NCBI RefSeq assembly: GCF_900115005.1
Contig: NZ_FOUY01000002.1
Location: forward strand, 124,001-188,000
Direction: 5' to 3'
DNA from: Pseudonocardia ammonioxydans
Lineage (GTDB): Bacteria > Actinomycetota > Actinomycetes > Mycobacteriales > Pseudonocardiaceae
Length of the DNA stretch: 64,000 nt
Both the position numbers and the translations under genes were made by a program. Under the pieces are notes generated by a model. It made no database searches, was not told where the DNA came from, and was given only the letters and a program-made list of their open reading frames with translations. Below are positions 1-8,223 of this stretch, in pieces; the stretch's first letter is position 1, and every line of letters begins with the position of its first letter.

Positions 1-1
1 C

Positions 2-1756
2 GCCTCCGGACCCCGGATCCGCGCGGTGCTGGGCGAGTTGAGCCGCCCGCACCGCGGGAGCGCGGCCGTCGCCGTGGTCGTGCTGGTCGCCGGTGCGGCG
101 GTGAGCCTGCTGGTGGCCCCGCTGCTCGGGGAGATCGTCGACCGGGTCGCCCGGCGTCAGGGGGCCGACGCGGTCCTGCTGCCGGTACTCGGGCTGGCCG
201 GGATCGCCGTCGTCCAGGGCCTGCTGGCCGCGCTCGGCGTGGCCCTCACCGCGCGGTTCTGCGAGACCCTGCTCGCCGGGCTGCGCGAACGCTTCGTCGA
301 CCGGGCGCTGCACCTGCCGCAGGCACGCATCGAGTCGGCCGGGGCCGGGGACCTCACGTCCCGGGTCACCGACGACGTGTCCGCGGTGAGCGACTCCGTG
401 CGCGAGGCCGTGCCGGAGCTGGCCCGCGCGGCGCTGATGGTGGCGCTGACGCTGGTCGCCCTGGCCGTGCTGGACTGGCGGTTCCTGCTGGCCGCGCTGC
501 TGGCCTCGCCGATCCAGGTCTGGACGGCGCGGGCGTTCCTCGGGCGCTCCGAGCCGCTCTACACCGCACAGCGGATCGCCGGCGGGGCCCAGCAGCAGCA
601 CCTGCTCGACACCGCGGCCGGGCTGTCCACGGTGCGGGCGCTGCGCCTGCACGACCGGCACGCCACCGGCATCGCCGAGCGGGCCGCGGAGGTGGCCCGG
701 CTGGCCGTCGCCGTCGTCCGGCTGCACACCCAGCTGTTCGCCCGGCTCAACCTCGCCGAGTTCATCGGGCTCGCCGCCGTGCTGGTCACCGGCTTCTGGC
801 TGGTCGGCTCCGGGGCGACGACGATCGGGACGGCGAGCGCGGCCGCGCTGTACTTCGTCAACCTGTTCACCCCGATCAACGTCGTGCTGTTCCAGCTCGA
901 CGCCGCGCAGACCGCGCTGGCCGGGCTGCGCCGCCTGGTCGGCGTCGCGGACCTGCGGCGCCCGCCGGAACCGGACGAGCCCGCGACGGTGCGCGGTGCC
1001 CGGGTCCGGGTGCGCGGCCTGACCCACCACTACGTCGAGGGCCACCCGGTGCTGACCGACGTGGACCTCGACGTGGCGCCCGGTGAGCGGGTGGCACTGG
1101 TCGGGGCGAGCGGGGCGGGCAAGTCGACGCTCGCCGGGATCGTCGCGGGCGTGCACGCGGCGGGATCGGGCACGGTCGAGATCGGCGACGCCCGGCTCGA
1201 CGACCTCGACGCCGACGGTCGCAGGCGGGCCGTCACGCTCGTCACCCAGGAGTCGCACGTGTTCGCGGGCCCGCTCGCCGGCGACCTGCGGCTGGCCCGC
1301 CCGGACGCCTCCGACGACGAGCTGCTCGCCGCCCTCGACCGGGTCGGGGCCGGCGGGTGGGCGCGCGCGCTGCCCGACGGGCTGGAGACCGTGGTCGGAG
1401 ACGGCGGGCACCGGCTGCCGGTGGTCGCCGCCCAGCAGCTCGCGCTGGCCCGCGTCGTGCTGACCGACCCCCGCGTGCTGGTGCTCGACGAGGCCACCGC
1501 CGAGGCCGGCAGCGCCGGTGCCCGCGCCCTCGAGGAGTCCGCCGAGGCCGCGCTCGCCGGCCGCAGCGGGCTCGTGGTCGCGCACCGGCTCACCCAGGCC
1601 GCGGCGGCCGACCGGGTCGTCGTGCTCGACGCCGGCCGGGTCGTCGAGGAGGGCCCGCACGACGACCTGGTCGCCGCGGGCGACCGGTACGCGCGGCTGT
1701 GGGAGGCCTGGACCGGCGCCCGTGGCGGCGAGCCCGCCCCGTCCCCCCGATCGTGA
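2..1756 (+). CDS. ABC transporter half (membrane domain fused to ATPase), siderophore type, 5' partial
   Basis: Fused permease-ATPase of the ABC exporter fold, the type used as IrtA/IrtB-like siderophore importers or as siderophore exporters; the other half would lie left of the window. The frame is open from base 2, so the gene may begin outside; the first start inside is GTG 26 (576 residues, a normal length for a half-transporter). Counting from that GTG, residues 1-300 form about six membrane segments; the ATPase follows with Walker A GASGAGKST (about 360-368), a Q-loop at VTQES, Walker B VLVLDEAT (about 485-492) and the switch histidine in VVAHRL. The signature loop reads VVAAQQLALAR instead of LSGGQ, so one ATP site may be degenerate, as in some heterodimeric transporters. 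It lies 38 bp upstream of the binding-protein gene, which supports a role in iron-siderophore traffic. Direction of transport cannot be read from sequence. Confidence 0.85.
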   Translation, partial: ASGPRIRAVLGELSRPHRGSAAVAVVVLVAGAAVSLLVAPLLGEIVDRVARRQGADAVLLPVLGLAGIAVVQGLLAALGVALTARFCETLLAGLRERFVDRALHLPQARIESAGAGDLTSRVTDDVSAVSDSVREAVPELARAALMVALTLVALAVLDWRFLLAALLASPIQVWTARAFLGRSEPLYTAQRIAGGAQQQHLLDTAAGLSTVRALRLHDRHATGIAERAAEVARLAVAVVRLHTQLFARLNLAEFIGLAAVLVTGFWLVGSGATTIGTASAAALYFVNLFTPINVVLFQLDAAQTALAGLRRLVGVADLRRPPEPDEPATVRGARVRVRGLTHHYVEGHPVLTDVDLDVAPGERVALVGASGAGKSTLAGIVAGVHAAGSGTVEIGDARLDDLDADGRRRAVTLVTQESHVFAGPLAGDLRLARPDASDDELLAALDRVGAGGWARALPDGLETVVGDGGHRLPVVAAQQLALARVVLTDPRVLVLDEATAEAGSAGARALEESAEAALAGRSGLVVAHRLTQAAAADRVVVLDAGRVVEEGPHDDLVAAGDRYARLWEAWTGARGGEPAPSPRS

Positions 1757-1794
1757 TCCGCGCACCGCGGGTCCTGGTGGAAAGGATCACCCCG

Positions 1795-2778
1795 ATGCCC
1801 CGTTCCCTGCTGCGGACGCTCGCCGCGTTCGCGGTCCTGCTCCTGGCGCTGGCCGGCTGTTCGACCGGTGCCGAGGAGCCACCTGCCGCCTCCGGTGAGC
1901 CCGCCGCGGACGGGCAGTTCCCCGTCACCCTGAACCACGCGTTCGGCTCGACCACGATCGAGCAGCAGCCCCAGCGGGTCGTCGCGATCGGCTACAACGA
2001 GGCCGACTTCGTGATGGCACTGGGCGTGCAGCCGATCGCCGAGCGCGAGTTCCAGGGCGACTTCGACTGGCAGAAACGGGCCTGGCTGCCGCAGCCGCCG
2101 CTCGGTCCCACCCCCGAGGTGCTCTCCGGCGCCGAGCTGTCGGTCGAGCAGATCGCCGCCCTGCAGCCGGACCTGATCCTGGGCGTCTACTCCTTCCTCG
2201 ACCGCTCCACCTACGACGCACTGTCCAAGATCGCGCCGACGGTGGCCCAGCCGACCGAGGACGGCTCGAACGCCGCGACCTGGGACGAGCAGACCCGCAT
2301 CACCGGGCAGGCGCTGGGCCGCACCGAGCAGGCCGATCAGGTCATCACCGAGACGCAGAAGAAGTTCGACGAGGCCAAGCAGGCCCACCCGGACTTCGCC
2401 GGCAAGAACCTGAAGATGGCGTTCTACATCGAGGGCACGCCGTGGGACTTCGGTACCGATGACCTGCGCGCCCAGCTGTTCGAGGGCCTCGGCTTCCAGG
2501 TCCGCCCCGACTCGCAGGAGCTGTCGCTGGAACAGCAGGGCCAGCTCGACGGCGACGTCATCGCCGTCATGGGCCGCACCCGCGCCGAGGCCGAGGCCGA
2601 CCCGGTGTTCTCGGCGATCCCGGCCGTGCGCGAGGGCCGGGTGGTCTACCTCGGTGGCTTCTCCACCGAGTTCGCCGGCGCCCTGGGCTACTCCAGCCCG
2701 CTGTCGCTGCCGTACGCGATCGACACCGTCGCCCCGCAGCTCGACGCCGCGCTGAAGGGGCAGCCGCAGGGCAACTGA
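1795..2778 (+). CDS. Iron-siderophore ABC transporter substrate-binding lipoprotein
   Basis: 327-residue FecB/FepB-type (class III) binding protein that would capture ferric siderophore outside the membrane. The start is set at ATG 1795: it has GGAAAGGA about 8 bases upstream and begins a lipoprotein signal (MPRSLLRTLAAFAVLLLALAGC) whose lipobox LAGC puts the lipidated cysteine at residue 22. The open frame extends further left, but that part is antisense-like filler overlapping the ATPase gene. The mature part has the family pattern: RVVAIGYNEADFVMALGV near the start, then LQPDLILG, and a long backbone helix with VREGRVVYLGG in the C-terminal lobe. It follows the ABC transporter gene by 38 bp, so the two are probably co-transcribed. 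The gene ends just before a strong hairpin. The ligand is likely the product of the NRPS in this window, but that is inference from proximity. Confidence 0.9.
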   Translation: MPRSLLRTLAAFAVLLLALAGCSTGAEEPPAASGEPAADGQFPVTLNHAFGSTTIEQQPQRVVAIGYNEADFVMALGVQPIAEREFQGDFDWQKRAWLPQPPLGPTPEVLSGAELSVEQIAALQPDLILGVYSFLDRSTYDALSKIAPTVAQPTEDGSNAATWDEQTRITGQALGRTEQADQVITETQKKFDEAKQAHPDFAGKNLKMAFYIEGTPWDFGTDDLRAQLFEGLGFQVRPDSQELSLEQQGQLDGDVIAVMGRTRAEAEADPVFSAIPAVREGRVVYLGGFSTEFAGALGYSSPLSLPYAIDTVAPQLDAALKGQPQGN

Positions 2779-2799
2779 CCCGGGCCCCGCTCCCCTCTC

Positions 2800-2833
2800 C
2801 CGGCCCCGCGACGCGCACGCGTCGCGGGGCCGG
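2800..2833. terminator. Bidirectional hairpin terminator
   Basis: An uninterrupted inverted repeat with arms CCGGCCCCGCGACGC (2800-2814) and its exact complement (2819-2833), with four bases between. It sits between the convergent stop codons of the binding protein (2778) and the serine hydrolase (2840), so it can end transcription from both sides. No U-tract follows, which is usual for GC-rich actinobacteria. Confidence 0.8.
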
Positions 2834-2839
2834 TCGTCG

Positions 2840-4400
2840 TCAGGACGCCGGTGTGCGAGGACCGGGCCGTGTCGCCGGTGCCGACCCGGCAGCGGACCGG
2901 TCCCCGACCTCCGGGAGGGCGCTGCGACCGGCCCGTGCCCGGGCGACCAGCGCCACCACCCCGCCCGTGACCAGGACGAACGCGAGGATCCCGCCCAGCG
3001 GCAGCATCCAGAGCAGCATGAGCCAGGACGTCCAGCTCGGCCCGGCGACGAGCGCCCACCCGAGCGGCAGGAGCAGCACCCCGGCCGCGACCGCGACCGC
3101 GGGCAGCGACAGCACCCGCCGCCGTCCACCGAGCGCCCGCGCACGCCGCCCGGCCCGCAGCACCGCGACCGTGAGCAGCACCCCGGCCAGGACCGTCAGC
3201 CCCGCCAACACGAGGTTCACCGCGCGCAGCGGGTCGGCGGGCGCCGCCTGCGGGGCCGCCCCGTCCGCCGCGCCGACGAGCTGGGCGGCGAGCTGCGACG
3301 GTGCGCCGGCGGCATCGGTCAGCACGAACGCGCCCGCCCCGGTCGGGGACAGCTCGATCGCGCTGGTCCAGGTGGTCAGCGCGCCGTCGTGCAGCACCCG
3401 GATACCGCCGTCCCCGCCGTCCCGAACCGACCAGCCGAGCCCGTAGCGACCGTCGGTCCCCGGCGCCGCGGTGTGCGCCTCGCGCAGCGACGCCGCGGTG
3501 AGCAGCGGCGCGCCGTCGCCGGTCTGGAAGCGCAGCCAGCGCGTCAGGTCCGCCGCGGTGGTGACCACGCCGCCGTCGCCCGCGCAGAACGCCGGGATCT
3601 CGGGCACCGGTACCTGCACGCCGAGCGCGCCCACGTGCCCGAGCGCCAGCCCGGGCACCGCGGCGTCGCACCGGTCGGTGGCCACCGTCGCCGTCATCCC
3701 CAGCGGCAGCAGTACGCCCGCACGCAGGTGCTCCCCGAACGGCCGCCCGGTCACCGTCTCGACGATCCGCGCGGCGACGACGTAGTTCGCGTTCAGGTAC
3801 TCGTGGGCGGTGCCGGGGTCGCGCGCGAGCGGGACGTCGCGCAGCCCCGCCACGAGCGCAGCCGACGACGGGGCGGGCGGCAGCGCGAACTCGTCGACGT
3901 CGGCCGCTGCCAGCCCCGAGGTGTGCGCCAGCAGGTGCCGCACCGTGATCGAGGCACCCCGCGGGTCGTCGACGGCGAAACCGGGCAGCAGCTCGGACGA
4001 CCGGCTGGTCCAGCCGCAGCCGGCCCTGCTCGGCGAGCTGCTGCACCGCGACCGCGGTGAACGCCTTGCTCATCGACGCGATCCGGAACGGGGTGTCGGC
4101 GGTGACCAGGGCCCCGTCCGAGGTCCGCCCGTGCGGCACGGTCGTCACCGACCCGTCGGGGGCGAGGACGACCGCGATCATCCCCGGCACGGCCGACTCC
4201 GCCGCGTACCCGCGGACCGCCGCCTCCGCCCCGGGGGCCGTGCCCCGGACGTCGGTCTCGTCGGCGGCGCCTGCCGGGTGCCCGAGCCCGACGACGGTGG
4301 CGAGCACGGCCGCCCCGATCAGGACGGCGACCGCGGCGGATCGGGCCCGGTGCCGCGCCGCCGTCGGCGGGGGCGGGGAAGGGCGGTGCGGGGTGGTCAT
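2840..4400 (-). pseudogene. Serine hydrolase / class C beta-lactamase-fold protein, frameshifted
   Basis: Would encode an exported beta-lactamase/PBP4*-like serine hydrolase with a C-terminal membrane anchor (about 519 residues if joined). The 5' part starts at ATG 4400 (GAGGAG just upstream), has a signal sequence (AAVAVLIGAAVLATVVGL) and the catalytic SxxK as SMSK in FRIASMSKAFTAVA. After RLRLDQPV the frame is lost near 3995-4000 by one extra base; continuity resumes in another frame as ELLPGFAVDDPRG then HLLAHTSGL, followed by the second catalytic motif YLN and three membrane segments near the end. The two pieces together match one family with nothing missing, so this is either a recent inactivating frameshift or a base-calling error in a GC-rich run. 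It is convergent with the binding-protein gene and separated from the siderophore operon by the BCCT gene; a link to the siderophore is not evident. Confidence 0.75.
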
Positions 4401-4662
4401 CGGGCTCCTCGTCCGGTGGGCGGTGTCTCTATGATCGTGGTCAACGCCCCGCCGACCGGGATCCGGGACACCCCGGAGGGTCTCCGGGGCGGCCCCGGGG
4501 CCCGTTCCGGCCACGTCGGGCCACCGACCGGTTCCGGTCCGTGAAGCGTCCCGTCATCGCAATCCGGTGCGCACCGATTCGTTACCCCCCGGGTGCCCCG
4601 GGTGGGGCCGATCCGCCCTAGGGTTTTCCCGTTTGCCAGGGCGATGAGGAGGTTCCGACCCG
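4401..4662. other. Divergent intergenic region between serine hydrolase and BCCT gene
   Basis: 262 bp between two divergent starts, expected to hold both promoters. I see a GAGGAG ribosome site next to each start codon but no promoter hexamers or operator that I would defend. Confidence 0.4.
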
Positions 4663-6915
4663 ATGAGCGACAGTCCGTCCTCCGACGCGGGGACCCGAGC
4701 CGGTGACGGCGGCGGCAGCGGTGTCGGAGAGCCGTCGGTCCGGCTGAACAAGCCGGTCTTCTACGGCTCCGCCATCGGGGTCCTGCTGATCGCCGCCTGG
4801 GCGATCCTGCTGCCGGAGAACGCCGAGCTGGTGATCGGGCTGCTGGTCGAGTTCATCGCCGGTGGGTTCGGCTGGTTCTACGTCCTCGTCGCCGCCGCGG
4901 TGCTCGCGTTCGTGCTGTTCCTCGCGCTGTCCCGGTACGGATCCACCAAGCTCGGGCCGGACCACTCGAAGCCCGACTACTCGAACTTGTCCTGGGCGGC
5001 GATGCTGTTCGCCGCCGGGATCGGCACCGACCTGATGTTCTTCTCGGTCGCCGAACCGATCACCCAGTACACCGCTCCCCCGGTCGGGGAGCCGGGCACG
5101 GTCGAGGCGGCCCGCGACGCGACGGTCTGGACGCTGTTCCACTACGGCCTGACCGGCTGGGGCATGTACGCGCTGATGGGCATCGCGCTGGCCTACTTCG
5201 CCTACCGCCGCGACCTGCCGCTCTCGGTCCGCTCGGCGCTCTACCCGATCATCGGCAAGCGGGTGTTCGGCCGGGTCGGCCACGCGGTCGACCTCGCCGC
5301 CGTCCTCGGCACGATCTTCGGTATCGCGACCTCGCTGGGCATCGCCGTCGTGCTGCTCAACGTGGGCCTCGACGTGATGTTCGGGATCCCGGTGGGCACC
5401 GCGGCGCAGATCGCGCTGATCGCGGTCTCGGTGGTGATCGCGACGATCTCCGCGGTCTCCGGCGTCGACAAGGGCATCAAGCGCCTCTCCGAGCTCAACG
5501 TGATCGCGGCGCTGCTGCTCGCGCTGTTCATCCTGGTCACCGGCAACACCTCGTTCCTGCTCAACGCGCTGGTCACCAACCTCGGCGACTACCTGGCGAG
5601 CTTCCCGACGCTGACCATGGAGACGTTCGCGTTCGAGCAGACGAACCCCGACGTCGGCGAGTGGATGAACCTCTGGACCCTGTTCTTCTGGGCCTGGTGG
5701 ATCGCGTGGGCGTCGTTCGTCGGGCTGTTCCTCGCGCGCATCTCGCGCGGGCGCACGATCCGCCAGTTCGTCGTCGGGACGCTGGTCATCCCGTTCTTCT
5801 ACATCCTGTTCTGGATCTCGATCTTCGGCAACGCCGCCCTGGACAGCGTCCGCTCCGGCAACACCGAGCTCGCCGACACCGCGGTGAACGCGCCCGAGAC
5901 CGGCTTCTACCAGCTGCTCGCGCAGTACCCGTGGTTCCCGTTCCTGGCCGGGCTGGCCACGCTCACCGGCCTGCTGTTCTACGTGACCTCGGCCGACTCC
6001 GGCGCGCTGGTCATGGCCAACCTGACCTCGTACCGCAAGACCCCGCGCGACGACGCCACGCCCGCCAACCGGATCTTCTGGGCGGCCGCGACCGGCCTGC
6101 TCACCCTGGGCATGCTGTTCGTCGGCGGGATCACCACCCTGCAGAACGCGACCGTGATCATGGGTCTGCCGTTCGCGTTCGTCATGGTGCTGGTGATGTT
6201 CGGGCTCTACAAGGCGCTGCGCCTGGAGCGGTACCGCTCGGAGAGCAAGCTGTCCAGCCTGCCGGCGCTGCTGTCCGGCCGCAGCCGGCCGGGCGGCAAC
6301 GGGCAGGACCCGGCCGCCGCCGGGCAGGACTGGCGGGACCGGTTGCGGCGCACGATGCGCCACGCCGATGAGCAGGGCGCCGACCAGTTCCTCACCGGCA
6401 CCGCCACCACGGTGCTGCAGGACGTGGCCGCGGAGCTGCGCACCCAGGGCGTCCCGACCCGGGTGCAGCGCTGCACCGGCGAGGACGCGCCGGAGATCGA
6501 GCCCGGCGAGGAGCGCCCGGAGGGCATGGAGCCGCTCGAGCTGGTCGCCGAGGTGCACGCGACGCTGCCGTTCGTGTACCGGCTCGTCCCGCGGATCACC
6601 GGCCTGCCGCGCTACCCGCTCGACGGTGACGGCTCGCCCGGTGGGGAGCCGCCCGCCGCGGACGGTCCGGCCGCCGGCGGTGCACCGGGCACGGACGGCA
6701 ACCCCGGCACCGGCAGCACCGATGACACGGACGGCACCGACGGCGACTGCACCGCCGCCTGGACCGACCACCACCGCGTCGAGGTGCACCTGCAGGGCGG
6801 CGGGCAGGGCTACAACGTCATGGGCTACGGCTACGGCCAGCTCGTCGACGACCTGCTCGACCAGTACGAGCAGCACCTGGAGCTGCTGCGCCTCGAGCGC
6901 GAGGCGGCGCCCTGA
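4663..6915 (+). CDS. BCCT-family betaine/choline/carnitine transporter with BetT-type C-terminal tail
   Basis: 750-residue sodium- or proton-coupled uptake system for trimethylammonium osmolytes such as glycine betaine or choline, in the cytoplasmic membrane. Start ATG 4663 has GAGGAGG about 9 bases upstream. About twelve membrane segments span residues 30-520. Family landmarks are GIGTDLMFFSVAEP, the helix GWGMYALMGIALAYFAYR, and the tryptophan-rich stretch WTLFFWAWWIAWASFVG that lines the substrate path. Residues 560-750 form a long cytoplasmic tail like that of BetT-type members, ending in GYGYGQLVDDLLDQYEQHL; tails of this kind are known to tune osmotic activation. The tail is split by a Gly/Pro/Asp/Thr-rich low-complexity stretch (about 650-690). 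It is convergent with the GNAT gene, only 21 bp apart, with no clear terminator between. Confidence 0.92.
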   Translation: MSDSPSSDAGTRAGDGGGSGVGEPSVRLNKPVFYGSAIGVLLIAAWAILLPENAELVIGLLVEFIAGGFGWFYVLVAAAVLAFVLFLALSRYGSTKLGPDHSKPDYSNLSWAAMLFAAGIGTDLMFFSVAEPITQYTAPPVGEPGTVEAARDATVWTLFHYGLTGWGMYALMGIALAYFAYRRDLPLSVRSALYPIIGKRVFGRVGHAVDLAAVLGTIFGIATSLGIAVVLLNVGLDVMFGIPVGTAAQIALIAVSVVIATISAVSGVDKGIKRLSELNVIAALLLALFILVTGNTSFLLNALVTNLGDYLASFPTLTMETFAFEQTNPDVGEWMNLWTLFFWAWWIAWASFVGLFLARISRGRTIRQFVVGTLVIPFFYILFWISIFGNAALDSVRSGNTELADTAVNAPETGFYQLLAQYPWFPFLAGLATLTGLLFYVTSADSGALVMANLTSYRKTPRDDATPANRIFWAAATGLLTLGMLFVGGITTLQNATVIMGLPFAFVMVLVMFGLYKALRLERYRSESKLSSLPALLSGRSRPGGNGQDPAAAGQDWRDRLRRTMRHADEQGADQFLTGTATTVLQDVAAELRTQGVPTRVQRCTGEDAPEIEPGEERPEGMEPLELVAEVHATLPFVYRLVPRITGLPRYPLDGDGSPGGEPPAADGPAAGGAPGTDGNPGTGSTDDTDGTDGDCTAAWTDHHRVEVHLQGGGQGYNVMGYGYGQLVDDLLDQYEQHLELLRLEREAAP

Positions 6916-6936
6916 CCGGCGCACCGCCCCGGCTGC

Positions 6937-8223
6937 TCAGCGCACGTCGCGGACCATGATCGCGGCGTCCTTGTGCGGGAGCGCGATCCGCCCGGCCTCG
7001 GTGAACCCGGCCCGGCGGAACGCGCCCCGCGCGGCCGCGTTGCGGGCGTCGGGCTCGGCGAGCACCCGCCGGCAGGCCGGATCCGCCCCGGCCAGTGCGG
7101 TGGCGACCGCGTCGAGCAGCGCCGCACCGGTCCCCCGGCGGTGCTCGGCACCGACGCACACGTGCACGCCCAGGTCGTCCGGGGTCACCGGGAACGACCG
7201 GGCGAGGGCGTGCGCCGCGGGCCGGTACAGCTCCAGGTAGCCGACCGGGCCGGCGTCCGGGTCGTCGGCCCGTTCGGCCAGGACGGCGACCGTCCCCGAC
7301 CCGGGCCCGTGGGTGGCGAGCTCGCGGGCCCAGCGCTCGTCCGGCCAGGGCTGGCCGAAGAACCGGATCACCTCGGGGCGGCGCATCCAGCCGGCGACCG
7401 TGTGCAGGTCGGGGCCGTGCGGGCGGGCCGCCCGCAGGACGAACGGGCCGGCGCGCGGCGGCAGCGGCGGGTCGGCGAGCACCGGCGGCAGCTCGGGGAC
7501 CAGCGGGTTCGGCCGCCGAAGCCACGGCGCCGGGTGCAGCCGGGGGCGGAACCACAGGTGGCCCGCGGTGAGCCAGCCGTCCAGCAGGTCGCGGACCGGA
7601 CCCGGTGGTTCGGCGTCGCGGGCGGTCGTGAGCCGCCCCGTCAGCGCGGCGAGGCGGGCCTGCTCGGTCGCGGCGCCCGGCTCGCCCGCCGCGACCCGCG
7701 GGAGCAGACCGCGGACCAGCACTGCGTCGGTGAGCACTGCTGCGTCGCTGAGCACTGAGTCGGCGGGCACTGCGTGATGCGTGTCGTCGGCGGTCCGCAG
7801 CACCTCGAGCGCGGCGTCGACGGCAGCGACCGGGTCGCGCGGCGCCTCCGGGCCGAGCACGGGTCCGGAGGCGCCGGCGGGCGCGGGCGCTCCCCCACCC
7901 GGCCACGACGCGTCCGACCGGGCGGCGAGCTCGCCGCGCAGCGCTGCCTCGAGGACCTCCGCGTCCGGCTCGCGGTCGAGGGCCCCGTCGGTGGTGCCCA
8001 GCGCGATCCGGTCGAAGCGGTGCTCACCCACCACGGAGGCGTGTCCGACGTCGGCGACCACGCTCATCCCGGCCGCGGGCAGCGGCACCAGCAGCGGACC
8101 GGGTACGGGCCGGGAGCCGGTGTCGTCGAGCGCCGTGCGCAGGACCTGCTGCAGGGCCGGACCCGGTCCGGGCGGGGCCAGCGCGGCCGGTCCGGCACCG
8201 TTCGCGCGCACCACCCGGGTCAC
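6937..8223 (-). CDS. GNAT acetyltransferase for siderophore (N5-hydroxyornithine acetylation), with N-terminal extension
   Basis: 428-residue protein whose C-terminal 180 residues are an IucB/RhbD-type acetyltransferase (WMRRPEVIRFFGQPWP, then the CoA-binding loop EHRRGTGAALL). Such enzymes transfer acetyl from acetyl-CoA to the hydroxylamine nitrogen of hydroxylysine or hydroxyornithine, forming a hydroxamate iron ligand. The start is GTG 8223, whose GTGA overlaps the NRPS stop codon, so translation is probably coupled to the NRPS. The first 220 residues are not recognised; they include an Ala/Pro-rich stretch and a short repeat-encoded segment (see 7718-7775). Usual relatives are about 200-315 residues, so the extension is unusual. 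No formyltransferase is present in the locus, which argues for acetyl rather than formyl hydroxamates. It is the last gene of the biosynthetic operon. Confidence 0.85.
   Translation of the reverse strand: MTRVVRANGAGPAALAPPGPGPALQQVLRTALDDTGSRPVPGPLLVPLPAAGMSVVADVGHASVVGEHRFDRIALGTTDGALDREPDAEVLEAALRGELAARSDASWPGGGAPAPAGASGPVLGPEAPRDPVAAVDAALEVLRTADDTHHAVPADSVLSDAAVLTDAVLVRGLLPRVAAGEPGAATEQARLAALTGRLTTARDAEPPGPVRDLLDGWLTAGHLWFRPRLHPAPWLRRPNPLVPELPPVLADPPLPPRAGPFVLRAARPHGPDLHTVAGWMRRPEVIRFFGQPWPDERWARELATHGPGSGTVAVLAERADDPDAGPVGYLELYRPAAHALARSFPVTPDDLGVHVCVGAEHRRGTGAALLDAVATALAGADPACRRVLAEPDARNAAARGAFRRAGFTEAGRIALPHKDAAIMVRDVR
7718..7775 (-). repeat. Short tandem repeat inside the GNAT gene
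   Basis: Three to four imperfect 15-18 bp units beginning agcactg or ggcactg. They encode a run of V-L-S/T-D-A-type residues in the unrecognised N-terminal half, stay in frame and look like recent slippage products. Confidence 0.6.
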
